In this document: positions 10,133 to 19,099 of the stretch, piece after piece | How the letters are laid out: every line of letters starts with the position of its first letter | Numbering within the stretch: position 1 is the first letter of the stretch | Source of the DNA: Arsukibacterium indicum | Lineage (GTDB): Bacteria > Pseudomonadota > Gammaproteobacteria > Enterobacterales > Alteromonadaceae | Length of the DNA: 64,000 bases | Reading direction: 5' to 3' | Assembly (NCBI RefSeq): GCF_019100565.1 | Contig: NZ_JAHRID010000001.1 | Location: 865,194 to 929,193 of the forward strand | Notes under the pieces: generated by a model | What the model was told of the DNA's origin: nothing | What the model saw: the letters and a program-made list of their open reading frames with translations, nothing else | Databases searched by the model: none | Position numbers and translations under genes: made by a program

Positions 10133-11703
10133 ATAGGCGCAAAGGCAGTCAGCCGGTCCTGACTGGCGGCATTGCCAAGGCCATGAAACGGTGCTACTTC
10201 ACTCAACCGGCCCTGCTCGCCATGTAATGCCAGATAATTCAGCATTACAGTTTGCACCAGCAAATTAACGTTGTTGGCAGCCATTGACGAGCCGGTTTCT
10301 ACCGAGGCGTCGGGGCGCATAAAGCCAATTTGCTGATGGCGGGCCTGTTCGGTGGTACTGCCACCCAATAACGACGGCCGGCCATTCGGGCTGTACACCA
10401 GTATAGCTGAGGCGGCGGTGGACGAGTTATCGCCGGTCCACTCACCTTTGCCCCGGCCATTTTCACTGTCGTCAATCCGGCCATTGCTGGCCACCGAGCC
10501 ATCGGAATAAACGTAAATCATTAGCGGCTGATTCCGCCTGGCCGCGTATTCCAGGCAGGCGCCAATACAGCGGCCAGCCCGTAAATCGCGCAGCTCGCCG
10601 GTACCGCGCTCACCGGTATGATAATCATAGCCGCCAATAGTTACTGTGCCGGCACCGGCAAAACCGTTTACCACCAGCTTCATTACCGAGGCCGTTTTAC
10701 GAAACTCCGCATCGCCGTTAAATTCAGCACTGCTGAAAATACCGCCATCGCCGACAATATCCGGATCCGCTGCCGGGTCGAGCGTAGCCGGGTTACCAAA
10801 GCGATCAGCTAAATCGGCACTTTTCACGTAGCCACAGCGCACCAGATCTTTTATTACTGCGTCACGGCTGATACCACTGTTAACCCGAGCCAGCTTGTTG
10901 TCGCTTAAGCGCTGAATAGATTCCATTACCGCTACGGCGTCGTTCTGATCCAGCAGGCCGAATAAATCACCGACATCAACTAAGCCGGTAACATCACTGG
11001 GGCGGTCAATTTTAGTTGGCCGCCACTCCGGGTTATAAAACTCAGCCGGCGCCATCGAATTGGCACCGGAATCAGAATTGCGTGAGCCAATCAGCGGCAT
11101 TAACGAGCCATTGGCACCGGCTTTGGCAATCGCAAACATCGGGTTATGCGGGTTGTTGCCGGTATCATTTTCTGAACGCGACGGGATCACCGCCCCGTTA
11201 GTCATCGCCTGAGTGGCCATGCTGGTTCGCTCCAGAATACCAGCCAGCATTTGCGAGTCGCTGTGAAACGCCAGCCCCAGCTGATCGTTGACAAAGCCGC
11301 CTGCCGGATTAGCGGCATTTACTGCGGTTGGCACCATATCTGCCGGTAAGCCCAGCTTGCTGTAACCCTGAGTAGACAGAAAATCGAGCTGACCACCAGC
11401 ACCACCCACCAGCACATTGGAGCCGGCAATATTGGCACCACCGGCCAAATCAAAGCAAATAAACGGAATTTTACCGGCGCCTTCAACATTAATGCCGCAC
11501 TGGTTTTTCAGTAACTCCAGATCAGGTGACAAGTCAGCAAAGGCTTTGGTTGGATTAGCAAATAAACTGAATACCGAACCGGTAGTCAGAATGCCGGCGC
11601 CGACACTCAGGCCACAGGCGATAAAATCGCGCCGGCTTACCGGCCGGCTATGGCAGGCGTGTAACAGGGGCGCATCCGGGTGTAACGCTTTTTTCAGTTT
11701 CAT
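10126..11703 (-). CDS. Tat-exported DUF1501-like protein
   Basis: A 525-residue protein with a twin-arginine signal (SRRDFIACGLSVGAG, residues 23-37), so it is exported folded, possibly with a cofactor. The body (ICFDLAGGANIAGSNVLVGG..., HNPMFAIAKAG, TIGGYDYHTGERGTGELRDLRAGRC) resembles the DUF1501/sulfatase-like exported proteins, sometimes mislabelled GspF. It is the last gene of the 20-kb envelope block, 23 bases after the LamG di-haem lipoprotein. DUF1501 proteins commonly sit next to exported cytochrome c-like proteins, as here. Function unknown. Confidence 0.7.
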   Translation of the reverse strand: MKLKKALHPDAPLLHACHSRPVSRRDFIACGLSVGAGILTTGSVFSLFANPTKAFADLSPDLELLKNQCGINVEGAGKIPFICFDLAGGANIAGSNVLVGGAGGQLDFLSTQGYSKLGLPADMVPTAVNAANPAGGFVNDQLGLAFHSDSQMLAGILERTSMATQAMTNGAVIPSRSENDTGNNPHNPMFAIAKAGANGSLMPLIGSRNSDSGANSMAPAEFYNPEWRPTKIDRPSDVTGLVDVGDLFGLLDQNDAVAVMESIQRLSDNKLARVNSGISRDAVIKDLVRCGYVKSADLADRFGNPATLDPAADPDIVGDGGIFSSAEFNGDAEFRKTASVMKLVVNGFAGAGTVTIGGYDYHTGERGTGELRDLRAGRCIGACLEYAARRNQPLMIYVYSDGSVASNGRIDDSENGRGKGEWTGDNSSTAASAILVYSPNGRPSLLGGSTTEQARHQQIGFMRPDASVETGSSMAANNVNLLVQTVMLNYLALHGEQGRLSEVAPFHGLGNAASQDRLTAFAPIV

Positions 11704-11726
11704 TAGTTGGCTCCTTGGTACACGGT

Positions 11727-14147
11727 TCAGTACACCAGCATCTGGGCGCTGGCCAGCACAGCGGTGCAGGCTGCTTTGGCAATCGTTTGAGTACGCTGGC
11801 TATCGCAATTACCGTCGCACTGGCTTAAGCGGTCTATCAGGTTGTTCAGTTCAGCCCGGGCAGCACTGTTCTCCAGCGCTGTTGCTGGTTGCAGTGGGGC
11901 AAACCTGGCCAGCAGCGGGTTAATCAGGGCGTCCCGGTTAGCCGGGCTCAGCGATTCGGCCGGGCTGGCATTAAAATTAACACCCGGAAACCAGTCACTA
12001 CGCAGTGCTGAATTACTGATTGCCGCGTTGCAATAGGCAATACCCAGTTGGGTAATCGCCATTTGCTGGGCAGAAATAAAGGTTTCAATATTGCTCAGTG
12101 CCGGTAACTGCCGGCTAATGGTCTGGTAGGTGTTGGCTACCGCAGGTGTTGCCTGCGATATACCGGTAAGCCGGCTCATACTGGCATGAATAGCAGCAAA
12201 AGGCCGGATGCCGATATCGCTGCTGGTCGAATTAGCCTGGCTGATTTGCTGCAGCGGGAATGTCGGCTGGGTCCGGACATTACTGTACTGGCCAATCTGG
12301 CCAAACGACAGGAAAAACTCGTCGCTGGCAGCACCGGCTTCAGCTGCAATAATGGTACCCAGTTCAGACATTGTTACCGCTTCGCTCAGATCAGTGCCAC
12401 TGTCAAAACTGAAGTCTTGCTTGATCCAGGCCTGGCCCGAGTTTACTTCGCGACCATTAATCGCCAGTGCCATTTCGCTGATATTCAAATTGACTGGCAA
12501 GGCTGCGCCATTCAGGTTGATCAGGTACGGCTGACTGAATAAATACGAGTAATTATCAAACTGCGCCACTTCAAACACGATATAGCTCTCTGGCAGGTCA
12601 ATCAAATGACCAATGGCAAACGGCAGGTAGAATTTTTGCCCGACGCCAATACTGAAATTCTGGGCAATTTGCTCAGCGGTAAGCGCCCGGTTATGAATTG
12701 CCAGTAAGCGGATACTGCCCTGCCATTGCCGGCTGCCATCGGCTTCGTTACCCAGCATCAGCGCAAAACTGTTATCCCAGTTGCTGATAGCCTCGGGCTC
12801 GCCCTGCACCCCGCTGTCCTGACCATTTACATAAATACGCTGGCCGTTTACCGGATCCTGGGTCAGCACCACATGCTGCAGGCTGGCTTGCAGTAATTCA
12901 TCGGCATCTGCGGTGCTCAACGCCGGCATACCGGCGAAATCACTGTTGGCGCTGCGCAGTAAAAAGTCGTAATTATACTGGGTCTGGCCCAGGGTAAAGT
13001 TACGGCTGATAGCGCTGCCGGCATAACTGACGATGGCCGCCGGCCCTTCCTGTATTACATTGGCCGGGATCACCCAGGCTTCAATGGTCATCTCGCCGGT
13101 GGCAGCAATAAGTTGGGCCAGCTTGGCGCTGCTCTGGGTCGATGCCTGAGCCCGGCCACGGTTAATCTGCAGGCCCCAGCCAGTCAGCCAGGCAAAGTCG
13201 CCCTGCAAGGTTAAGTTCGCCGCAGGCTCTACCCCGGAGGTATCGAAAGCCTGATTACCCTCGCCTTCTTTAAACTGGTAAAACGCAATCTGATTGCTCT
13301 CGTAGCGTCCACCACTGGAGGCCACGACGCCATCGGCCAGCCGTAGTGCTTTTGATGGTACCAGCTGCGGATCAAGCTCTGTTACCGGTACGGCATCACT
13401 TATTGCCACCACGGCGGCCAGCATAACGGCGGCATCACTGCTGCAATCTGACCAGCAGTTATGAAACTCGCCGCCTAAGCGGGCAACCAGCCTGGATAAC
13501 TCAGGCCGGTCCAGGTTTATTAAGCTACGGCTGGCCTGATAAGCCGCCTCGGTATCGGCTGCAGCAAAAAATGGCGCCTGGGCGACCGCAGCATCGGGGG
13601 CATGACAGCCGGCACAATGCTGGCGCACCAGCGGGTACACTTCGTTGGCAAACAGTGCTGAGCTTTCCGGCAATGCCTTACTGGCACCCGGATCACGAAT
13701 AACCGGCGCCACCAGGGTTACGGCGGCTTGCTCTGCACCAGTGGTATTGCCCCAGTTGCGCAGCCACTGAGTAATGGTATCGGCACAGGCGGTATTGCTG
13801 CTTAGCCAGCAGTTATGGCCACCGGCCACTTTTTGCACCATGGCCGACTGGGCCGGATCCGCCAGATTAACCAGCGGTAATACCGCGGCATAGGCCAGAT
13901 TAATATCATCCCGCCGGACAAAAAACGGTGACGTGTTGCCCTGCTGATGACAACTGCCACAGCGATTATCGGCCACCAGGTTATCCCACAGGTTTAATTT
14001 AAACTGCTGTACGTCGGCGGTTTGCGGGGCCGGCCCGGTATAATTATTAGAGTTATCCTGCACCGGCGGTGGCGGGTTTTGTTCAACCTCAGCACCACCA
14101 CATGCTGTTAGTAAGATACTCAGCAAAACCAAAAGTAATATTCTCAT
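11727..14147 (-). CDS. LamG-domain lipoprotein with two CxxCH haem motifs
   Basis: An 806-residue lipoprotein: lipobox LLTAC with Cys16, two haem-c motifs CGSCH (63-67) and CAGCH (178-182), then a concanavalin-like LamG domain (about 280-500, IAFYQFKEGEGNQAFDTSG ... IEAWV ... IYVNGQ) and a long C-terminal region. +2 is Gly, compatible with outer-membrane sorting. It looks like a surface or periplasmic redox protein with a carbohydrate- or protein-binding domain. It follows the next haem protein by 2 bases. Function unknown. Confidence 0.72.
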   Translation of the reverse strand: MRILLLVLLSILLTACGGAEVEQNPPPPVQDNSNNYTGPAPQTADVQQFKLNLWDNLVADNRCGSCHQQGNTSPFFVRRDDINLAYAAVLPLVNLADPAQSAMVQKVAGGHNCWLSSNTACADTITQWLRNWGNTTGAEQAAVTLVAPVIRDPGASKALPESSALFANEVYPLVRQHCAGCHAPDAAVAQAPFFAAADTEAAYQASRSLINLDRPELSRLVARLGGEFHNCWSDCSSDAAVMLAAVVAISDAVPVTELDPQLVPSKALRLADGVVASSGGRYESNQIAFYQFKEGEGNQAFDTSGVEPAANLTLQGDFAWLTGWGLQINRGRAQASTQSSAKLAQLIAATGEMTIEAWVIPANVIQEGPAAIVSYAGSAISRNFTLGQTQYNYDFLLRSANSDFAGMPALSTADADELLQASLQHVVLTQDPVNGQRIYVNGQDSGVQGEPEAISNWDNSFALMLGNEADGSRQWQGSIRLLAIHNRALTAEQIAQNFSIGVGQKFYLPFAIGHLIDLPESYIVFEVAQFDNYSYLFSQPYLINLNGAALPVNLNISEMALAINGREVNSGQAWIKQDFSFDSGTDLSEAVTMSELGTIIAAEAGAASDEFFLSFGQIGQYSNVRTQPTFPLQQISQANSTSSDIGIRPFAAIHASMSRLTGISQATPAVANTYQTISRQLPALSNIETFISAQQMAITQLGIAYCNAAISNSALRSDWFPGVNFNASPAESLSPANRDALINPLLARFAPLQPATALENSAARAELNNLIDRLSQCDGNCDSQRTQTIAKAACTAVLASAQMLVY

Positions 14148-14149
14148 GG

Positions 14150-15358
14150 TTAGTCTCCCATACAGTAAGTGGCAGTGTCGGCGAACACCTGTTTTAAGTT
14201 ATAACCGCTCTGACTGAACCGCTCGCTGGTTTGCTGAATAAGGTTAACGTCTGCCAACGTTTCCGGCGGACGCAAACATGTTGTTTCAAAGGCTTTTTTA
14301 ACCTGGCACTGTGCAAAAGCCACCGAGTGCGCCAGCTCCTGGCCTAAACTTTTCGCGCCATAGCCCTCGCCGGGTAAACTGCTGTCCCAGCCCAATGCCT
14401 GGTTACGGCCCTCGCGCCAGTAGTTTTGCCAGTGATCATCTTCCGTTTTATAGCCAAACGGAAAGTTACCGGCATTGATATGATACTTCGGTTGTACCCG
14501 GCTACCGGTCTGGCTGTTGCTGCTACCACTTTGCTGGTAAAACAGCCGGCCATTATCGCCATTCTCGTCGGTAAACTGGTAATCGTAATACGCAAATGCC
14601 TGGGCCAGCGGGTCCATCCCGGCGTGGCAGCCAATACAGCGGTTATGAAATATCCGGCTGTCACCACCCGGGCTGCGGCTGACATCCTGCCGGATCCTGT
14701 CGGCCGGGGTGCTGGTGTCTTTTAACGGTTCCAGATCAGTACAAAGCTGGCTCATTAAGGTAAAGCGCAGCATGGCGCGATTAGTCCCCAGATAGAAAAA
14801 CGCTTTGGCACCGGCCCGGCTGGTCATTACCCCGGCACTGGCCTCAGACGGGATCCCCAGCAGGCTGCTTTGCGAACGCGGCTCCAGATGTTGCTGTAAA
14901 TCGATTCCCTGCTGATCAAGCGCCAGATAATGGGCATTATTATCAGCAGTATAGGGCGGCAGGCCTAAACTATCGGCGCCCACGTACAGCACGTCAGTTT
15001 GCAGAATTTGCCGAAAATCGGCATTGTCCCGTACCAGGCCGATAATAGTGGCACTGTAGTCATTTAACGGCTCAAAAATATCTAAGTCGCGGTTGGTGGC
15101 TGGGGTGGCAAACAGCTTCAGGGTGGTCCGGTAAAAATCCGGATGTGCCATTGCCAGCTCTGCTGCGGCCCCGGCATTACCCTGGCCAATTAAATCGGCC
15201 ATTTGCTCAAGTGTCGCCGCATCTGCCGGCACTCCCGTCAGCCGGTCATGCAATCTTTTGGCCTGCTCCAGCGGCCCGGCGGCGAGCATACCACTAAACC
15301 CTAATGCAGCTACCGTAACCAGCAGGCGTGCAGCCAACAGCTTTACATCGCTTTGCAT
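14150..15358 (-). CDS. Exported protein with one CxxCH haem motif
   Basis: A 402-residue protein; start at 15358 (MQSDVKLLAARLL) chosen for the AGGAGAG 8 bases upstream; it then has a signal peptide ending near AAAGP. A single haem-c motif CIGCH (241-245) is followed by AGMDPLAQAFAYYDY, which resembles the CxxCHxxxDPLG block of the planctomycete-type cytochrome families (DUF1588-like). Encoded between the TonB-like protein and the LamG di-haem lipoprotein. Role unknown, probably electron transfer or haem-based catalysis in the periplasm. Confidence 0.68.
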   Translation of the reverse strand: MQSDVKLLAARLLVTVAALGFSGMLAAGPLEQAKRLHDRLTGVPADAATLEQMADLIGQGNAGAAAELAMAHPDFYRTTLKLFATPATNRDLDIFEPLNDYSATIIGLVRDNADFRQILQTDVLYVGADSLGLPPYTADNNAHYLALDQQGIDLQQHLEPRSQSSLLGIPSEASAGVMTSRAGAKAFFYLGTNRAMLRFTLMSQLCTDLEPLKDTSTPADRIRQDVSRSPGGDSRIFHNRCIGCHAGMDPLAQAFAYYDYQFTDENGDNGRLFYQQSGSSNSQTGSRVQPKYHINAGNFPFGYKTEDDHWQNYWREGRNQALGWDSSLPGEGYGAKSLGQELAHSVAFAQCQVKKAFETTCLRPPETLADVNLIQQTSERFSQSGYNLKQVFADTATYCMGD

Positions 15359-15375
15359 ATCTCTCTCCTGCCCGG

Positions 15376-16305
15376 TTAGCCGGGTAAAAACGCTATGGTC
15401 CACTTAGAACGGGTTGGCTTAACGTCGGCCGCACCGAAGTTTACTGCCTGCAGGCGCAACGTTAACTGTCGCTCCAGCCGTTCATCATTCAATTCACTTT
15501 CCACGATGTTAACCTGTTGCAGGCTGCCGTCGGGGTTAATAATCAGCTCAAACACCACCTTGCCTTTAAGCAGTGGATTAGCTCGTAATGCCCGGTTATA
15601 CAGGGTATATAAACTGCTTTTATTCGCTTCCAGGGTCTGGCGGATACTGGCCTCTGACCGGCCGCCGGCCGTGGCAGCGTCGTTGCTGGCATTGCTGCCG
15701 CTATTCGCTGATATGGGCGCCGATGCGGCCAACCCCCGCAGTTCACCTTCTGTCAGCGTGGTATTCTCAGCCCGGTTCAGCTCGGCTCTGGCAACATCAG
15801 CACTGACTGCTGCCGCAGCTTTGGCCGCTGTTTTGGCCAGCTCAGGGTTAGTAATACGCTCCGGCTCGGTGGTAACCGCCGCTTGCTGGCCATCACGCTG
15901 CAATTGGGGTGCCTGCTGATTCACGGTAAAGGTTTGCCGCAATGCGGCCAGTTCATCCTGCATGGCCAGCAGCCCCGCTTGCTGCGCCTGCGCTCTGGCC
16001 GTTTCAGGAGTAACCGGGCTGGCCTCGACCACTTGCTGCTCGGGTTCAGGCTCGGGCTCCGTTACAGGCTCAGGTTCCGGCAGTTCAATCGGTTCTGGCG
16101 GCACAATTTCCCGCTGTTCCAGCATTACCCGCGCCAACTGCGGCGGCAATTGTTCCAGCTGCTGGCGGCTGCGCTCAGGAACCTGGTACAGTGGCACCGC
16201 TATCGACAACAGCAACAGCACGATCAAACCGCCAATTACTGTTTTGGTGAAAAACTGATCTTCCTGTTGCCAACCCGGGCCAGCCTGCCAGCTTAGTGTC
16301 GTCAT
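15376..16305 (-). CDS. TonB/AgmX-like energy transducer
   Basis: A 309-residue inner-membrane protein: one membrane segment (about residues 22-42), a Pro-Glu-rich periplasm-spanning region (EPIELPEPEPVTEPEPEPE, about 70-90), a helical stretch, and a C-terminal AgmX/PglI-type domain (IRQTLEANKSSLYTLYNRALR ... VVFELIINPDGSLQQVNIVES). This is the architecture of proteins that carry ExbB/ExbD-generated force across the periplasm. The ATG overlaps the end of the second exbD gene by 4 bases. Confidence 0.8.
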   Translation of the reverse strand: MTTLSWQAGPGWQQEDQFFTKTVIGGLIVLLLLSIAVPLYQVPERSRQQLEQLPPQLARVMLEQREIVPPEPIELPEPEPVTEPEPEPEQQVVEASPVTPETARAQAQQAGLLAMQDELAALRQTFTVNQQAPQLQRDGQQAAVTTEPERITNPELAKTAAKAAAAVSADVARAELNRAENTTLTEGELRGLAASAPISANSGSNASNDAATAGGRSEASIRQTLEANKSSLYTLYNRALRANPLLKGKVVFELIINPDGSLQQVNIVESELNDERLERQLTLRLQAVNFGAADVKPTRSKWTIAFLPG

Positions 16306-16826
16306 GGCGAAGCCTCCAGCGCAGTGCTACGCTGCTCTACTGCCAGCGAAACATCGCGGTATTCGGTGGCCGCACTAATCGCCATCAGCCGGCGCAACAC
16401 TGCATAAGGGGTAGCCGCATCAGCCAGAATCGTCAGCGGCCGGCCCAGCGGCTGTTGCTCAGCGGGCAATGGCGCAGCGCGGCCCGCCAGATACTGCAGT
16501 TCCTGCTTAACCGCTGCTGCCAGCGGTTCCTGCCATTCCTCAGCTGGTTGCTGCCAGTCACCGCGCCATACTGGTTTACCCTGGATTAATACACCATTAG
16601 CGGTAACGGTTAATAAAACCTGCTCGCGCGGTAATTGCTCTGACACCGATTGCGGTAAGCGCATCTCTTTATTGCTGGGCAGCACCACCACATCAGACTG
16701 ATTCACCATCAGGAAAAATACCAGAATGGTAAAAATATCCATCAGCGCCACCAGATTCAACTTTGAGCTTTGCGCCAACCGCTGGTTTTGCTTAAACATT
16801 CGTTTGGCACGAAATGACTGTTTCAT
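16302..16826 (-). CDS. exbD: ExbD/TolR-like protein with intact membrane Asp
   Basis: A 174-residue protein with a short cytoplasmic N-terminus, one membrane segment and a periplasmic domain. The proton-carrying Asp is present: Asp30 in LNLVALMDIFTILVFFL. It overlaps the upstream exbD by 4 bases. With ExbB it should form the proton-driven stator that powers the TonB-like protein encoded next. Confidence 0.82.
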   Translation of the reverse strand: MKQSFRAKRMFKQNQRLAQSSKLNLVALMDIFTILVFFLMVNQSDVVVLPSNKEMRLPQSVSEQLPREQVLLTVTANGVLIQGKPVWRGDWQQPAEEWQEPLAAAVKQELQYLAGRAAPLPAEQQPLGRPLTILADAATPYAVLRRLMAISAATEYRDVSLAVEQRSTALEASP

Positions 16827-17356
16827 TCAGGGCCCCCGCTAGCATCGGCCGGTAACTGGCCAAGCGAAATTACCGGGAATAACTCAGCGTCTACCACCGA
16901 AGCGGCAACCACTGTTTTAAAGGCCCGCACCGTGTCCATAGCACTGACCAGGGTTTGGTAATCAAGGGTTTCCGGCGCCAGAATACTGATATCGCGTTTA
17001 CTGATATTTTGCTGTTGCCAGGTTAGCTTTAAATCCTGCAAAAAAGCCGACAGTGCGGCAAAATCTGGCTGGCCCTGCTCGCTATGGCTAAACTCACGCA
17101 GCAACTGGCCGGCCGGATAGTTCAGCCGCAGCCGGTCGCTGCGCAGTTCCAGCTCAAGAATTTGCGGGTTGTCCTGCTCCTGCTGCAGCAACTGCTCGGT
17201 TTGCGGCGGCAGCTGAATATTCAGCACCCGGATCTGAGTAAACACCAGGCTAAGTAACAATACCGGCACCAATACGATCATCAGATTCATAAAAGAGGTA
17301 ATGTCAAGTTCAGCCTCGGCCTGGCTGACTTTATGCTTTCTGATCATCCCGGCCAC
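16823..17356 (-). CDS. exbD: ExbD/TolR-like protein lacking the membrane Asp
   Basis: A 177-residue ExbD paralogue. Aligning its membrane segment LDITSFMNLMIVLVPVLL with the downstream ExbD puts Asn24 at the position of the proton-carrying Asp; an Asp occurs six residues earlier (Asp18), outside the usual site. It may therefore act as a structural, non-protonated partner in a mixed ExbD dimer. A start at Met4 (17347) is also possible. It overlaps exbB by about 26 bases. Confidence 0.8.
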   Translation of the reverse strand: MAGMIRKHKVSQAEAELDITSFMNLMIVLVPVLLLSLVFTQIRVLNIQLPPQTEQLLQQEQDNPQILELELRSDRLRLNYPAGQLLREFSHSEQGQPDFAALSAFLQDLKLTWQQQNISKRDISILAPETLDYQTLVSAMDTVRAFKTVVAASVVDAELFPVISLGQLPADASGGPE

Positions 17357-17990
17357 CCGTGAAACGTTGTCCGATACTGTTCATTAATTTAATGCCCGCC
17401 ATTTCCATGGTATCGACAATGCTGGCGGTTTTGCTTTGCAGCAGCGCATGGACAAACACCAGTGGAATAGCCGTCATCAGACCAAAGGCGGTGGTATTCA
17501 TGGCCACAGAAATACTGGACGACAACAAACTGGCTTTTTCCGACGGGTCGGCGTTGGCCACGGCTGAGAAGGCCGCGATTAAACCGACAATGGTGCCCAG
17601 CAGCCCCAGCAGAGTGGCAACGTTTGCCAGCGTAGCCAGAAATGGCGTGCGCTTTTGCAGACGCAGGCTGTATTCCAGCACCACTTCTTCCATTGCATAT
17701 TCCATGTCTTCGCGCCGGTGCGACGACGCTAAGCGGTTAACCCCGCTGGCCAGCATTAAGCTAAGTGGCGTCTGGTTACTGTCAGCCTGCTGTAAAATGG
17801 CTTTGGTATCAGCCGCCGCTATAGCCGGTTGCAGCTGCCGGTATGCCCGCTGATTACTGGCATAAACCGAGCGCAAAAACCACCAGCGCTCAATGGTAAT
17901 GGCAATACCTAAAATCAGGATAAAAGCGATTGGGAAAATAAAGTAACCACCTTCCTGCAGAAAACGCACTATGCTGTTGACGAAATCCAT
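17331..17990 (-). CDS. exbB: ExbB/TolQ/MotA-family proton channel protein
   Basis: A 219-residue inner-membrane protein with three membrane segments (about 17-35, 120-145 and 160-185). The conserved channel block ATLANVATLLGLLGTIVGLIAAF and the SSSISVAMNTTAFGLMTAIP segment match ExbB/TolQ. It would form the pentameric ring around the ExbD pair encoded next. Confidence 0.88.
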   Translation of the reverse strand: MDFVNSIVRFLQEGGYFIFPIAFILILGIAITIERWWFLRSVYASNQRAYRQLQPAIAAADTKAILQQADSNQTPLSLMLASGVNRLASSHRREDMEYAMEEVVLEYSLRLQKRTPFLATLANVATLLGLLGTIVGLIAAFSAVANADPSEKASLLSSSISVAMNTTAFGLMTAIPLVFVHALLQSKTASIVDTMEMAGIKLMNSIGQRFTGGRDDQKA

Positions 17991-18002
17991 GCTGTAAACC
18001 TC

Positions 18003-18392
18003 TTAATTATTATCTGTTGATGCGGTACTGCCCGGTTGCTGCTGGAGCGACTGAGCCTCAATAAAACGTAAAAACTGCCGGCGATCCAGCGGCTGTATCG
18101 GTTGCGCCGGCACGTTAATGTCGGGGGCGGCAATCCGGATCTGGGCAATGCTGTGCTGCCATGGCAGCACATACAAGGTGCGCGGTTGCTCCTGATTGCC
18201 ACTGATGGTGGTGCTGATATTAACCTGCACCGTTTCAGTTGAGCGTGGCTTCACCGCCGTGTTGTTTTGCGCCGTACTGCCGGCTTGTGCTATCGGCTCG
18301 GCTTGCTGGGTTTGCGCGGTTTGTTGAGCCGGCGTCAGGCTGCTTAGCAACAGCATACTCAGGCTAAACACTACTATGCTGAACGTTTTCAT
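18003..18392 (-). CDS. Small exported protein of unknown function
   Basis: A 129-residue protein with a signal peptide (MKTFSIVVFSLSMLLLSSLTPA), a low-complexity Gln/Ala/Thr stretch, and a conserved-looking core LYVLPWQHSIAQIRIAAPD. No known domain. It sits 12 bases before exbB and 2 bases after the TPR lipoprotein gene, so it is very likely part of the same complex. Confidence 0.6.
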   Translation of the reverse strand: MKTFSIVVFSLSMLLLSSLTPAQQTAQTQQAEPIAQAGSTAQNNTAVKPRSTETVQVNISTTISGNQEQPRTLYVLPWQHSIAQIRIAAPDINVPAQPIQPLDRRQFLRFIEAQSLQQQPGSTASTDNN

Positions 18393-18394
18393 CC

Positions 18395-19099
18395 TTACTC
18401 CTGTTGCTCCAGCAAACTGAGCCAGGCTTCTGCCATCGGATCACCACTAAGCTGCTGATACTGCTGATAGTGATAACGGGCCTGCTCAGGCTGGGCCAGA
18501 TAAAGCTCATATAAAAAACCCAGATTTTTGTGGGCTTTAGCAAAGTCACTTTGTTGGGCCAGTGCATCCAGCCAATAGCGCCGGGCCTGGTTAAAATCGC
18601 CTGCCTCGCGGGCGATAACCCCCAGTAAATTTGCCGCTTCAACATATTCAGGCTGATGCTCAAGCAACGCAGTCAGTTGCGCCCGGGCCTGTTCTGTCTG
18701 CTGCAACTGCCAGTAACACAAGGCCAGATTATAATGAATACCAGCGGCGTCTGGCAGTGCCTGCGCCAGCGGTTGCAGCAGACTAAGCGCTGCCTGATAC
18801 TCCTGCTCCCTCAGGTATTGCTTTGCCGTTGCAAACTGTTGCTGCTGGCCGGATTCGAGCATAGGCCTGGCTTTAGCAGGTGTTTGCGCAACCTCTGCAG
18901 CCGCGCTCTGTGCTGCCGGCACGGTTTGCGACGGCTGCCCTGCTGACTGCTCAGTTGTCGCCTGGTCCGGCGCTTCTTCACCGCCAGACAACTGGGCACA
19001 ATTGCTTAGCGACAACAGTAATAACAGTGGCAATACCAACCGGGGTATTTTGCCTGACCACTGACAGCGGCCACGGATAAAGGTGTCAGTAAGCTTCAT
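18395..19099 (-). CDS. TPR lipoprotein
   Basis: A 234-residue lipoprotein. The start at 19099 (MKLTDTFIRGRC) overlaps the upstream gene by 14 bases and gives a signal peptide with lipobox LSNC (Cys34). About three TPR motifs follow (YLREQEYQAALSLLQPLAQALPDAAGIHYNLALCYWQLQQTEQARAQL...). Likely a scaffold for assembly of the envelope complex. Confidence 0.75.
   Translation of the reverse strand: MKLTDTFIRGRCQWSGKIPRLVLPLLLLLSLSNCAQLSGGEEAPDQATTEQSAGQPSQTVPAAQSAAAEVAQTPAKARPMLESGQQQQFATAKQYLREQEYQAALSLLQPLAQALPDAAGIHYNLALCYWQLQQTEQARAQLTALLEHQPEYVEAANLLGVIAREAGDFNQARRYWLDALAQQSDFAKAHKNLGFLYELYLAQPEQARYHYQQYQQLSGDPMAEAWLSLLEQQE

Noticed and set aside
10126..11703. General secretion pathway GspF
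   Set aside because: The protein has a Tat signal and a DUF1501-like body; GspF is a polytopic inner-membrane protein and no type II secretion genes are here.
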